Shown here: positions 32,682 to 41,556 of the stretch, piece by piece | How the letters are laid out: every line of letters starts with the position of its first letter | How positions within the stretch are numbered: position 1 is the stretch's first letter | Assembly: GCF_019688735.1 (NCBI RefSeq) | Contig: NZ_JAIFYA010000001.1 | Span: 186,001-250,000 of the forward strand | Reading direction: 5' to 3' | Length of the DNA stretch: 64,000 nt | Origin: Thermosulfurimonas sp. F29 | Lineage (GTDB): Bacteria > Desulfobacterota > Thermodesulfobacteria > Thermodesulfobacteriales > Thermodesulfobacteriaceae | Notes under the pieces: model-generated | Database searches by the model: none | Told to the model about the DNA's origin: nothing | The model's input: only the letters and a program-made list of their open reading frames with translations | Position numbers and translations under genes: made by a program

Positions 32682-33216
32682 GAGCAACCTCCTCCCGCAA
32701 TCTATTTGTGAGAAACAAAACCAGATCTCCCAGGGCCCTGTAAAAGGGCCGGGGTTGCGCCTGTCTCAGGGCCCCGAGAAATCGGGGATACCACTTCAAA
32801 AAGTGCTCGGTCAGGAACCTGGCCAGAAGGTCTCTCCTTCCCTCTTCAAGGAGAAGGGCCATAAAGGCCAGCTCGTAGGCCACATGATCGGCTAGATCCC
32901 CCTCCTCCACCGGCTGATAGCCGGCCTCCCGATAAAAGGCCAGGGCCTGATCGTAACCCTCCCCCTTGAGGCGCCGATCCCCGGAGAGATATACCGAGGC
33001 ATAGGGAGGAGCCGGAGTGCGATAAGGTGAAGTAATAAAAAGGCGTGTGTATTCCACCCGGAGATCCTCCAGGTTCTCCCCCCCAAAATCTCCGTTCAGA
33101 TAGAGCCCCAGCCTACGCCCCAAGGACACCAGATAAGGAATCAATTCGAGGAAAGAGGAATCCTCCGGATACAGAAAGGCCTCCGCCACCACACGCAAAT
33201 CTTCGGACTTAAACAT
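32659..33216 (-). CDS. TorD/NarJ-type chaperone for molybdoenzyme maturation
   Basis: 185-residue all-helical protein starting MFKSEDLRVVAEAFLYPED, with a central YTRLFITSPYRTPAPPYASVYL that matches the E.YxxLF....PP..S motif of the TorD family. Such proteins bind the Tat signal and help cofactor loading. It overlaps the molybdoenzyme start by 23 nt, which ties it to that enzyme. ATG at 33216 with GGAGG upstream. Confidence 0.88.
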   Translation of the reverse strand: MFKSEDLRVVAEAFLYPEDSSFLELIPYLVSLGRRLGLYLNGDFGGENLEDLRVEYTRLFITSPYRTPAPPYASVYLSGDRRLKGEGYDQALAFYREAGYQPVEEGDLADHVAYELAFMALLLEEGRRDLLARFLTEHFLKWYPRFLGALRQAQPRPFYRALGDLVLFLTNRLREEVAHEKKGLS

Positions 33217-33580
33217 CAATCCTCCTACTACTCCGATATTAGAAATTTTTCAAGTCCAATTATAGCCATTTTCAGATACTTTTGAGGATGTTATGTCAAT
33301 TTTATGTTTATATTTCAATAGCTTAGGTTTTAAAATTGTTAAAATGCATATGGCTAAAAATTGGAAGTAATTCTTTCCTATTTTTATCAGGAACACGATC
33401 AATCGAATTTCATTAATTTGATCCGAATATGTAAATATAAGAAAATTTTAACGATGAATTTGCAATTCGTCCTTAGGATGAAGCCTTTCAAAAAAATTAA
33501 CATATTTTCTAAAAAATGAAAAATTACTTCCTCATTAAAACATCTTGTAAAAATATCCATTTTCTGGTTTGTATAGGCCC
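33217..33580. other. AT-rich intergenic region between divergent operons
   Basis: About 360 bp without a convincing gene. I count 74 G/C in positions 33241-33540, about 25% GC, against roughly 60% in the flanks. It holds a TATAAT on the minus strand (33259-33264), a GATCAA/TTGATC inverted repeat (33397-33402 and 33418-33423) and a hairpin-like GATGAATT/AATTCGTC (about 33453-33471). It separates torD (minus) from livG (plus) and probably carries their regulated promoters, or marks foreign or eroded DNA. Confidence 0.7.
33259..33264 (-). promoter_or_regulatory. Candidate -10 element for the torD operon
   Basis: Perfect TATAAT on the minus strand, 42 nt before the torD ATG. No good -35 lies 16-18 nt upstream (CTCAAA at best), so an activator would be expected. 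Confidence 0.35.
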
Positions 33581-34342
33581 ATGGCTTATATTCTTGAGGT
33601 ACGGCGGCTCAGCAAGAGATTCGGAGCCCTCAGGGCGGTGGAGGATCTTTCCTTTACCGTGAGGAAGGGAACCATATCCGCCCTCATCGGCCCCAACGGC
33701 TCGGGAAAATCCACCACCTTTAACCTCATCACCGGACACCTCAAACCGGACGCCGGAGAGATTCTCTTCGAGGGACACCACCTGGAGGGGCTTCCCGCGG
33801 AAGCCGTGGCCCGCCTGGGAATAGCCCGCACCTTTCAAACCCCGCAGGTCTTCTCTCACCTTACCGTGCTCGAAAATGTGTTACTTGCCGTTTATCAGCA
33901 CCTTCGGCCCGGAAGGCTTTCCGCCCTCCTGCGCACCCCGAGTTTTTTTCGTAAGGAAAAGGGGGCCCGGGAGGAAGCCCTTTACTGGCTGGAAAGATTC
34001 TTTCTGGCCGACGAGGCCGCGCGCAGGGCCTCGGAACTTCCCCTGGGCAAACTCCGCTACCTGGAACTGGCCCGGGCCCTGGCCCTGCGGCCCAAACTCC
34101 TCCTCCTCGACGAGGCCGCCTCCGGACTCGACCCCCGGGAAAAAGAGGACCTGGCCCGAATCCTTTCGCAACTTCCCCGAGAGGGACTCACCCTCTTCTG
34201 GGTGGAGCACGACCTGAACCTCCTTATGGAGCTGGCCGAAGAGGTGATCGTGCTCGATCAGGGGCGTAAGATCGCCCAGGGACCTCCGGCGGAGATCCAG
34301 AAGGATCCCAGGGTAATTCAGGTATACCTGGGAGAGGAATGA
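33581..34342 (+). CDS. LivG-type ABC transporter ATPase
   Basis: 253 residues with Walker A GPNGSGKST, a LivG-like ARTFQTPQVF Q-loop region, the signature replaced by LPLGKLRYLELARAL (LivG proteins also deviate from LSGGQ), and Walker B LLLLDEAASGLDP. It resembles branched-chain amino acid ATPases. No livH, livM or livK lies next to it, so its membrane partner is unknown. The ATG at 33581 has no clear ribosome-binding site; TTG at 33569 is an alternative. Confidence 0.85.
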   Translation: MAYILEVRRLSKRFGALRAVEDLSFTVRKGTISALIGPNGSGKSTTFNLITGHLKPDAGEILFEGHHLEGLPAEAVARLGIARTFQTPQVFSHLTVLENVLLAVYQHLRPGRLSALLRTPSFFRKEKGAREEALYWLERFFLADEAARRASELPLGKLRYLELARALALRPKLLLLDEAASGLDPREKEDLARILSQLPREGLTLFWVEHDLNLLMELAEEVIVLDQGRKIAQGPPAEIQKDPRVIQVYLGEE

Positions 34343-35091
34343 TGCTTGAGGTGCGCAATCTTCACCTTTCCTACGGGAAACTGAATGTACTGCGCGGGAT
34401 CTCCCTGCATGTGGAGGAGGGAGAGATCGTGTGTCTTCTGGGGAGCAACGGGGCCGGAAAGAGCAGTCTTCTTCTCACTCTCATTGGAATCAATCGTCCC
34501 CGAAAGGGACGGATCTTCTTCGAGGGCCGGGACATCACCGGCTGGCCCCCTCAAAAGCTGGTGGGCATGGGCCTGAGCCTGGTGCCGGAGGGAAGACAGA
34601 TCTTTTATCCCCTCACGGTGGAGGAAAACCTGATTCTGGGGGCCTATCATCGCTTCGTAAGAGAGGGAAAGCGGGCGGTCATGGCGGATCTGGAGCGGGT
34701 TTACGAGCTCTTTCCCAGGTTGCGGGAGCGACGCAAACAGAAAGCCGGCACTCTTTCCGGAGGAGAGCAACAAATGCTGGCCCTGGGGCGGGCCTTCATG
34801 GCCCGTCCCAGACTCCTTCTTCTCGATGAACCCTCTCTGGGACTTGCGCCGAAGGTGGTGGACCTCATCATGCACACCATAGTGGAACTCAACAGGGAAG
34901 GCCTCACCGTTCTACTGGTGGAACAAAACGCCCGCAAGGCCCTGTCCATAGCTCACCGGGCCTATGTGCTGGAGACCGGACGCATCACCCTCCAGGGACC
35001 GGCCCGGGAACTCCTTCACGACGAGGAGGTAAAAAGGGCCTATCTGGGCAAGGACTACCGGGAATTCACCGAGGGGAGGGGAAGCCCATGA
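34339..35091 (+). CDS. LivF-type ABC transporter ATPase
   Basis: 250 residues: Walker A GSNGAGKSS, SLVPEGRQIFYPLTVEENL, signature LSGGEQQML, Walker B LLLLDEPSLGLAP, all intact and typical of LivF. It overlaps livG by 4 nt (ATGA; a second in-frame ATG follows) and the next gene by 4 nt, so the three genes are translated together. Without permease genes nearby it cannot be assigned a substrate. Confidence 0.88.
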   Translation: MMLEVRNLHLSYGKLNVLRGISLHVEEGEIVCLLGSNGAGKSSLLLTLIGINRPRKGRIFFEGRDITGWPPQKLVGMGLSLVPEGRQIFYPLTVEENLILGAYHRFVREGKRAVMADLERVYELFPRLRERRKQKAGTLSGGEQQMLALGRAFMARPRLLLLDEPSLGLAPKVVDLIMHTIVELNREGLTVLLVEQNARKALSIAHRAYVLETGRITLQGPARELLHDEEVKRAYLGKDYREFTEGRGSP

Positions 35092-36311
35092 GCATCGAAA
35101 ATCCGGAATACCTGAGCCCGGAGGAATGGCGCCAGTGGCACACCGAGCTCCTCCAGAGCACCCTGAACCGGATCTATCAGAGGGTTCCCTTCTACCGGGA
35201 GCGCCTGGAGGAAAGCGGACTTCTGCCCGAGGACCTGCGTGCTCCGGAGGACCTGATCCGCTTTCCCGTCACCACCCGGGAGGATCTATCCGCCCACTAC
35301 CCCTACGAACTCTTCGCGGTACCCCTGCGCGACATCGTACGCCTTCGGGCCTTCCCCTGGTGGCCCAACCCCATAGTAAAGGGGTACACCCTGCAGGATG
35401 TGGAAAACCTGCGGCAGCTCTGCGTAAGATTCCTCAAAGCCTGCGGGCTGCGCCCGGAGGACATCGTTTTCATCTCCTTTGAGCCAGGCATGGCCGCCTG
35501 GACGGAGGACCTTCGCGAGGCTGCCGAGGCCGTGGGAGCCGCGGTCATCCCCCCGGCTCCCCGAACCCCTGAGGTGAGCCTCCGCATTCTCCGGGACTTC
35601 CGGGCCTCGGTGGTGATCACCACCCCCTCGCTCGCCCTGCGTTATCTCAGGGTTTGCGAAAGGCGGGGCTTGAGGCCCCCGGAAAGTCTCAGGCTCCTCA
35701 TTCTGGTGGGGGAAGAACTTAAAGGACGGGATCGGGCCCTCCTGGAAGAGTTCTTCGGGGCCGAATCCCGGCTGGGTTACGGTATCTCCGAGGTCCTGGG
35801 GCCCGGCCTGGCCTACGAATGTGAGGCCCGAAGGGGACTGCACCTGGCCTCGGATCATGTGTTTGCCGAGGTCATTCACCCCGAAAAGGGGACGCCCGCC
35901 GAGGAGGGGGAACTGGTGCTCACCACCCTTCGGGTAAGGGCCAATCCGCTCCTGCGTTTCCTCACCGGAGACCGGGTCCGGATAACCCACGAACCGTGTC
36001 CCTGCGGAAGAACCACGCCGCGGTTTCTCTCCATCGAGGCCGGAAGCGGCCGGGTGCTTTCCTTCAGGGGCATAAAGGTGCCCCGGAAGGTGCTCGAGGG
36101 ACTGCTGGAGGAGGTGTACGGCCGAAAACCACGCTACCGGCTAAGGATCGTGGGGGAGGAACCGGAAAGCGAACTTCTCGTGGAACTGGTGATGGAGGAA
36201 TCCCTCTTTCGGCCGAGCATCGTGGAACTCCACGAGGAGGCCCATCGCCTGGAGCGGGCCTTTTTCGAGTTCCTCGGACTGCCCTGCAGGGTCAGGTGGG
36301 TGGAGGGTTAA
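35088..36311 (+). CDS. PaaK-like adenylate-forming protein lacking its P-loop
   Basis: 407 residues aligned by eye with phenylacetate-CoA ligases: start SPEEWRQWHTELLQSTLNRI, YGISEVLGPGLAYECEARRG and PCPCGRTTPRF. The ATP-binding SSGTTGKP loop of PaaK is replaced by FPWWPNP (residues 89-95), and the usual GRxDDM hinge by GSGRVLSFRG. It is therefore unlikely to be a normal CoA ligase. Coupled to livGF by a 4-nt overlap. PaaK genes often accompany liv clusters in anaerobes; here the degenerate copy and lack of permeases are unusual. It converges on the M23 gene with a 4-nt overlap. Confidence 0.8.
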   Translation: MSIENPEYLSPEEWRQWHTELLQSTLNRIYQRVPFYRERLEESGLLPEDLRAPEDLIRFPVTTREDLSAHYPYELFAVPLRDIVRLRAFPWWPNPIVKGYTLQDVENLRQLCVRFLKACGLRPEDIVFISFEPGMAAWTEDLREAAEAVGAAVIPPAPRTPEVSLRILRDFRASVVITTPSLALRYLRVCERRGLRPPESLRLLILVGEELKGRDRALLEEFFGAESRLGYGISEVLGPGLAYECEARRGLHLASDHVFAEVIHPEKGTPAEEGELVLTTLRVRANPLLRFLTGDRVRITHEPCPCGRTTPRFLSIEAGSGRVLSFRGIKVPRKVLEGLLEEVYGRKPRYRLRIVGEEPESELLVELVMEESLFRPSIVELHEEAHRLERAFFEFLGLPCRVRWVEG

Positions 36312-37654
36312 CGATAATCCTTTAAGGGGTCCAGGATCCGGGTCCTCACCCAGCGGGGATCCAGCCATTCTATAGGGGTCACGAACACCCCCTGCACCAG
36401 GACGGAGAAGTGGAGGTGATCGCCTCCGGCCAGTCCGGTGGTGTCGGTGTGGCCGATGGTCTGGCCCGCGGAGACCTCCTCCCCCACCTGCACCTCAATC
36501 CCGGCCAGGTGGGCGTAAAGGGTATAAAGCCCCAGCCCGTGATCCAGGATCACGGTGTTTCCGTAAATGCCCAGGTAGTCCGCAAACACCACCCGGCCGG
36601 GCGCGGCGGCGGGTACCGGGCTTCGGGCCACCGAGGCCAGATCCAGCCCCAGGTGCCAGGCCCGGGAGACCTTCCGCCCCCGGTAATAATAGGTGCGAAA
36701 CTCCCCGAAGTCGGCTCTCTTGGCCGCGTGAGGCAGGGCTCGAAGGGCTCCCGAAATCCGAAAGGGGGCCTCCGAGGGACGGGAGGTGATCTCCGCAATG
36801 GTTTTATTGTTCCGACGGCGCAGGGTTTCGTTAACCCAGATAAAGGTCCCGAGCAGGTCGTTTTTCTGGGCCTCGGGATAGCGGGAGATAAACTCCGGCA
36901 TCTTAAAGTTGAGGAACCGATCACTGAGACGCATGCGCACCCTGGGGAAACGGCGCCTCTTCAGGTAATAACTCACCGGGAGCTCCAGTCGATTGCCGGC
37001 CCCGTCCTCGGCCAGCACCACGAACTTCCGCACCACCTTTTCCGTCACCGGGAGGGCCACCAGAGCGGCGTACGCCCCCTGCTTCAGGGGATAGCCCCGG
37101 AAAAAACGGTCGTTGAGGAGGACCCCCGTGCGAGCGGGCTTCTCCCCCACCCGATAGAGCACCAGGGCCGAGCCCCCCGGAGCCAGGTAAACCGTGCGGG
37201 AAAGGACGGTCACCCGAGGAGGAGTGAGATCCAGGGTAAAGGGAACCCGTTTCACGGAAAGGTTTCCCCGAAGACGGTTACGCCAGGAGGCATCCGCTGC
37301 GGAAACCACGAGCACCGCCGGCCCCTCGGAAAGGCCCTTTTCCACCGGAGAGACGGAAAAGGAGATCTCCCGGCTGTGAACCCGCGACCCCCGGAGAAAG
37401 GAAACCGGCCAGCCGAGTTCCTTTAGGAGGATCTTCTTCCTTCCCTGAACCAGATAAACCGAAAGCTCGCGCAATCCGGAATGTCGGTCCTCGGCCCGCA
37501 CGGTAAAAGTGAGCTTCCGTCCGGCCAATTTCGGAAGCCCCTTCACCTCTATCACCGGAGGGTGGCTCTCCAGCTTTACGAAGAAGACGAAGACCGCAGC
37601 CCCGCACAGGGCCAGAAGCAGCAAAAGAAGCATCCCCTTCAGTACGGACTTCAT
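36308..37654 (-). CDS. M23-family peptidoglycan endopeptidase, membrane-anchored
   Basis: 448 residues: one N-terminal membrane span (LLLLLLALCGAAVFVFFVKL), a long Ig-like beta-rich region, and a C-terminal peptidase M23 (LytM) domain. The zinc-site pattern is intact, with HLGLDLA and HLHFSV, plus the usual GNTVILDHGLGLYTLYAHL between them. It acts in the periplasm on peptide crosslinks. AGGAG precedes the ATG. It stands alone, back to back with the 37702 gene. Confidence 0.9.
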   Translation of the reverse strand: MKSVLKGMLLLLLLALCGAAVFVFFVKLESHPPVIEVKGLPKLAGRKLTFTVRAEDRHSGLRELSVYLVQGRKKILLKELGWPVSFLRGSRVHSREISFSVSPVEKGLSEGPAVLVVSAADASWRNRLRGNLSVKRVPFTLDLTPPRVTVLSRTVYLAPGGSALVLYRVGEKPARTGVLLNDRFFRGYPLKQGAYAALVALPVTEKVVRKFVVLAEDGAGNRLELPVSYYLKRRRFPRVRMRLSDRFLNFKMPEFISRYPEAQKNDLLGTFIWVNETLRRRNNKTIAEITSRPSEAPFRISGALRALPHAAKRADFGEFRTYYYRGRKVSRAWHLGLDLASVARSPVPAAAPGRVVFADYLGIYGNTVILDHGLGLYTLYAHLAGIEVQVGEEVSAGQTIGHTDTTGLAGGDHLHFSVLVQGVFVTPIEWLDPRWVRTRILDPLKDYR

Positions 37655-37701
37655 GGCCTCACTCCTACCCTTTTCAGGATTTTTCTACTATAACAGAAGG
37701 G

Positions 37702-38280
37702 ATGAAACCCAGAAAGCACGGGCTTGCGGTCCTCGTGATGCTGATCTTCGTCTGGGGGAGCGCCTTTTCCCTTCCGGAAATCCACCGTCCGGAACTTTCC
37801 CCCTACGCCCGTTATCGTCTCTCCCGAATTCCCCTTATCCGGCGATTCGTCAAGCCTCCCACCCCTCCGGAAAAGGCCTATCAGGAAACGCGCAGGCTGG
37901 TGGAGAAACTTAGGGAGGAGGGGGCCGATATTTATGCGCCGGATCTGTTTTCCCGGGTGGAAAAAAAGTGGGAAAGGGCCCGAACCTATTACCGAACCGG
38001 GCACTACGACTGGGCCGAGACCTACTTCAGGGAGATCGCGGAGCTCGGGAGGAAGGCCCTGGAGGAAACGCGTCGGCGCCGGGAGGCCAGGAAGAGAGCC
38101 GCCGAGGAGGTACTGAAGAAACTCCGTCGCAGTTTCGAGGCCCGGCGCGAAAGGCTTTCTCCGGAAAAGAGGCTCCGGATCGCGCTGGCCCTCTGGCGCC
38201 TGGAACTCCTCATCCAGCTCGAACAGTTCGAGGACTTTCGTCGGGAGGCCCGGCGCATAAGCCAAACCTACGGTCTTTAA
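37702..38280 (+). CDS. Exported helical protein of unknown function
   Basis: 192 residues with a signal peptide (LAVLVMLIFVWGSAFS) and then a highly charged, Arg/Glu-rich helical body; residues about 55-130 (EKAYQETRRLVEKLREEGAD, YDWAETYFREIAELGRKALE) resemble DUF4398-like two-helix repeats. No catalytic motif is seen. It converges on selB with a 4-nt overlap. Probably periplasmic. Confidence 0.75.
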   Translation: MKPRKHGLAVLVMLIFVWGSAFSLPEIHRPELSPYARYRLSRIPLIRRFVKPPTPPEKAYQETRRLVEKLREEGADIYAPDLFSRVEKKWERARTYYRTGHYDWAETYFREIAELGRKALEETRRRREARKRAAEEVLKKLRRSFEARRERLSPEKRLRIALALWRLELLIQLEQFEDFRREARRISQTYGL

Positions 38281-40202
38281 CCCTTCAGACGGCCTCCCTT
38301 GCGCAAAATCCGCTTATCTCCCACCCGGATGGTGACCTTCTCCCGATCAAGGTATTCCAGGAGGGGAATGAGATACTTGCGGGAGGCCCCGCCGGTTAGC
38401 CTGCGGAAGTCCCCCACCCCCATCTCCCCGTGCTTCCTGAGATAATCCACCGCCAGCTTCCGGGCCCTCTCGAGAGCCTCCCGATGGAAATAGAGCTTCT
38501 CGGAAAGCCGCACCAGGACCCCATCCTGCACCAGCACCTCGAAGAGATCCAGGGCCAGACGGGGACGATCACGGAAACGGGAAAGGGCCTCCTCCGGGTC
38601 CGGCGGGGTGAAACCGGCCTTCCTGAAGATCTCTTCGATCTCTCTTTTCAGGGCCTCGGCCTCCTCCGGAAGCACCGGACGATGGGTGGAAAGACGCAGA
38701 AATTCCCTCTCGGCGGAGATGCGTCCCGCGGCAAGGAGTTCCGAGAGCGCAGCCTCAAAGATCCTGGAGGAGGCTCGATCCGAAACCCGGGCCCGGAGTT
38801 CCTCCTTGGTCAGGCCGGGTTTCAGGGGAAAACGCTCGTGAAATCCGGCCAGGGCCCGGAGTATTTCCTCCTTGAATTCCTCGAAGGCCCGGCGTGAAAT
38901 CAGCACGGATTCCTCCTCGCCGGGAACCCGCACCACCTCGTCCCCGAGCTCCGCCAGGAGCCGATCCCAGGAATCCCCGAACACCGAGACCTTAAAACGC
39001 AGGAGGGATTCCCTGAGCCCGGCCTCCCGGGCCTTTTCCAGGTGATACAGAAGGACCTCCCGATCCCCTCCCCGCCGGAGCCGTTCGAGTTCCTCCCTTT
39101 CCCACGGCTTGGTGCGCTTTCTCCGGCGGGCGAGAGGATTGAGCACCCGCCCTCCCCCCACCGTCACCAGCGGGCTTCCGGACCGGATGACGAAACGGTC
39201 GCCCCGCAGGCACACCACCGGTTCCGAAAGCCTGACCTGTACCACATCCCTTTCCCCGGGCTCAAGCCGGTCTTTCCCGAAAAGGACCATCTCTCCCATG
39301 ATCTCGGCGGTTCCGAGATGGAAGTGAACCTTCTCCAGGTTCCTGAGGGGCCGGGGAGCACTCTTGAGGTATAAAAGTTCGAGGTCAAGGATCTGCGAAG
39401 GCCGGAGCACCCCCGGTTCCGCCACCACATCCCCCCGGGAGACCTCCTCCTTCTCCACTCCCTGAAGGTTAAGCGCCGTGCGCATGCCGGCCAGGGCCTC
39501 CTCCCTCTCCTCTCCGTGGCTCTGAATGCGCCGCACCCTGGCCAGGACCCCTTTGGGATAGACCTCCACCTCCTGGCCCACCTCAAGACGGCCGGAAAGG
39601 GCCGTGCCCGTAACCACCGTGCCGAAGCCCTTCACGGTAAAGACCCGATCCACCGGGAGCCGAAAGGGGCCCTCGAGCGATCGATCCGGAACCTTCCGAA
39701 CCAGCTCGTCCAGAATCTCTACCAGCCGGTCGAGCCCCTCACCGGTCACCGCGGAGACCGCCACCATGGGGGCCGCCTCCAGGAAAGTCCCTTTAAGGGC
39801 CTCGCGGACCTCTTCCCTGACCAGCTCCAGCCACTCCTCGTCCACCAGGTCCTTCTTGGTGAGGACCACCAGCCCGGCCTTTACCCCCAGAAGTTCGCAG
39901 ATCTCCAGGTGTTCGCGGGTCTGGGGACGCACCCCCTCGTCCGCGGCCACCACCAGGGCCACCAGGTCCACCCCCGCGGCCCCGGCCACCATGGTGCGCA
40001 CGAACCGTTCGTGACCCGGCACATCCACGATGCCCACGCGCACCCCGGAGGGCAAATCCAGACGGGCAAATCCCAGCTCTATGGTGATACCCCGCTCCTT
40101 CTCCTCCTTCAGGCGATCGGTGTCCACCCCGGTCAGGGCCTTGACCAGGGTGGTCTTTCCGTGATCCACATGCCCGGCGGTCCCCAGAACGACCCGCTTC
40201 AT
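38277..40202 (-). CDS. selB: Selenocysteine-specific elongation factor SelB
   Basis: 641 residues. GTPase G1 motif [13 protein letters not shown]3 DVPGHERF, G4 TKKD (shorter than EF-Tu NKxD), followed by EF-Tu-like domains 2 and 3 and four C-terminal winged-helix units that bind the SECIS hairpin (for example [20 protein letters not shown]). It delivers Sec-tRNA to UGA codons, so the organism makes selenoproteins. I find none inside this window. ATG overlaps the murI stop (ATGA). Confidence 0.95.
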   Translation of the reverse strand: MKRVVLGTAGHVDHGKTTLVKALTGVDTDRLKEEKERGITIELGFARLDLPSGVRVGIVDVPGHERFVRTMVAGAAGVDLVALVVAADEGVRPQTREHLEICELLGVKAGLVVLTKKDLVDEEWLELVREEVREALKGTFLEAAPMVAVSAVTGEGLDRLVEILDELVRKVPDRSLEGPFRLPVDRVFTVKGFGTVVTGTALSGRLEVGQEVEVYPKGVLARVRRIQSHGEEREEALAGMRTALNLQGVEKEEVSRGDVVAEPGVLRPSQILDLELLYLKSAPRPLRNLEKVHFHLGTAEIMGEMVLFGKDRLEPGERDVVQVRLSEPVVCLRGDRFVIRSGSPLVTVGGGRVLNPLARRRKRTKPWEREELERLRRGGDREVLLYHLEKAREAGLRESLLRFKVSVFGDSWDRLLAELGDEVVRVPGEEESVLISRRAFEEFKEEILRALAGFHERFPLKPGLTKEELRARVSDRASSRIFEAALSELLAAGRISAEREFLRLSTHRPVLPEEAEALKREIEEIFRKAGFTPPDPEEALSRFRDRPRLALDLFEVLVQDGVLVRLSEKLYFHREALERARKLAVDYLRKHGEMGVGDFRRLTGGASRKYLIPLLEYLDREKVTIRVGDKRILRKGGRLKG

Positions 40203-40996
40203 GAGGGCGCGTCTCCGGCCTTTACGAGATTTACCTTCCGACCCAGGAAGATCTGGGCTATGCGGCTGAAATTCGGCGTGAGATCGGATACCAGAATAAG
40301 GGGTTCCCCGTCTTTTTCAAGCTCCAGGGCCAGTCGGGGATGGGTCTCGAGATAGGCCCTTACCTCCTCGGCCAGCTCCTCCGCAGGATCCACTAGGGTC
40401 ACGCGCTTTCCGGCCTTGGCCTGGATGACCTTCTTAAGTACCGGATAATGGGTGCAGCCCAGGACGAGGGTGTCTATACCGCGCATCTTGAGGGGGAGGA
40501 GACACTTCTTCACGATCATACGGGTCTCGGGCTTTTTTATCCAGCCCTCCTCCACCAGGGGCACCAGGAGGGGGCAGGGATTTCCGTAAACCTTCACCTC
40601 CGGATCGCGGGCGGTAAGGAGCCGCTGATAGATCCCGCTTTCTATGGTGGCCCGGGTGCCGATCACCCCTATGACCTTCCGGCGCGTCACGGAGAGGGCC
40701 TTTTTCACCGACGGGGTAACCACCTCAAAGATGGGAAGGTCCGGGAACCTTTCCCGGAGGGCCTCCGTAGCCACGGAGGAGGCCGAATGACAGGCCACCA
40801 CTATCATCCTGGCCCCGTGGCGCAACAGGAATTCGGTATCCTCGATGGCGTAGCGAACGATGGTCTCGGGACTTTTGGTTCCGTAGGGGGTGCGGGCCGT
40901 GTCTCCGAAATAGACAAAACGATATCCGGGAAGCCGGCGCACCAGCTCCCGCAACACGGTCAGCCCACCTATACCGGAATCGAAGACCCCGATCAA
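40199..40996 (-). CDS. murI: Glutamate racemase
   Basis: Supplies D-glutamate for peptidoglycan. The frame shows IGVFDSGIGGLTVLREL, the two catalytic Cys contexts VACHSASS (usually ACNTAS) and LGCTHYP, and GDTARTPYG. I propose the TTG at 40996, which overlaps the upstream stop by TTGA and gives 265 residues, a normal length. An ATG at 41053 would add an unlikely Gly/Ala-rich leader inside the neighbouring gene. Followed by selB with a 4-nt overlap. Confidence 0.9.
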   Translation of the reverse strand: MIGVFDSGIGGLTVLRELVRRLPGYRFVYFGDTARTPYGTKSPETIVRYAIEDTEFLLRHGARMIVVACHSASSVATEALRERFPDLPIFEVVTPSVKKALSVTRRKVIGVIGTRATIESGIYQRLLTARDPEVKVYGNPCPLLVPLVEEGWIKKPETRMIVKKCLLPLKMRGIDTLVLGCTHYPVLKKVIQAKAGKRVTLVDPAEELAEEVRAYLETHPRLALELEKDGEPLILVSDLTPNFSRIAQIFLGRKVNLVKAGDAPS

Positions 40997-41547
40997 AGGA
41001 TCAGCCTGACCTCCCCGCGTCGAACCTGCGCCAGCCGAAGCCGGGTCTGACATTCGGGGCAGAAGTCCGTCCCCTTAAGATCCAGTTCCATGAGGGATGA
41101 GGGGGGATGCATGACACAACGGGGATTGGGGCAGGAGGGAAGCCCCAGGAGATGTCCCAGGGCCCGAATGGCCTCCTTGCGCAGCCTTTCCACGAAGAGA
41201 CTCTCCGGCTCGGGACCAAAAAGGAATTCCTGGAGCTGACGGGCCGAAACCAGGGCCGCCCGGGCCGAGAAACTCACCTCCGTAAACACGAGAGGGGTCC
41301 TCGGGGAATAGACCTCCTCACCGCAAACCCCCAGGACGAAGTCCACCTCCGGAGAAAGGGAACGCAGAAAGTCGGCCAGGTAGGGAGCAAAGAACTTGCG
41401 CAGCCGGGGATGAAAGGCCGCAGCCGGTGGGGGAACCGGACGGGTCAGTTCCACCTGCACGCGCCAGAAATCCGAAAGCTCCTGAAGCAACCGTTCAAGC
41501 CAGGGGCCGAAGACCCGTCCGATGGGCACCACCAGAATGCGCCGCAT
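40993..41547 (-). CDS. Archaemetzincin-family protein with degenerate active site
   Basis: 184 residues. Archaemetzincins carry HExxHxxGxxHC, CxM and a later CxxC. Here the catalytic segment reads IRALGHLLGLPSC (residues 127-139), so the first His and catalytic Glu are Arg128 and Ala129 and the third His is Ser138; only His132 remains. The structural-zinc Cys (C139, C144, C163, C166) and CVM are kept. It is probably a non-catalytic relative. It lies between cobS and murI in a tightly packed run and overlaps murI. Confidence 0.82.
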   Translation of the reverse strand: MRRILVVPIGRVFGPWLERLLQELSDFWRVQVELTRPVPPPAAAFHPRLRKFFAPYLADFLRSLSPEVDFVLGVCGEEVYSPRTPLVFTEVSFSARAALVSARQLQEFLFGPEPESLFVERLRKEAIRALGHLLGLPSCPNPRCVMHPPSSLMELDLKGTDFCPECQTRLRLAQVRRGEVRLIL

Positions 41548-41556
41548 GTCTTTAGT

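Noticed and set aside
30738-32711. A 657-codon open frame on the plus strand opposite the molybdoenzyme
   Set aside because: It mirrors the codon pattern of a GC-rich gene, lacks any recognisable domain, and the minus-strand frame has a full set of motifs. The same holds for other long antisense frames such as 44113-46119, 16942-18837, 4737-6281 and 52675-54219.
33259-33299. TTGACA and TATAAT on the minus strand upstream of torD as one promoter
   Set aside because: Both hexamers are perfect but 29 nt apart, too far for a sigma-70 promoter. Only the -10 is kept as a weak candidate.
33581-36311. A complete branched-chain amino acid transporter operon
   Set aside because: No binding protein or permease genes flank it; upstream is AT-rich non-coding DNA and downstream is a convergent peptidase gene.
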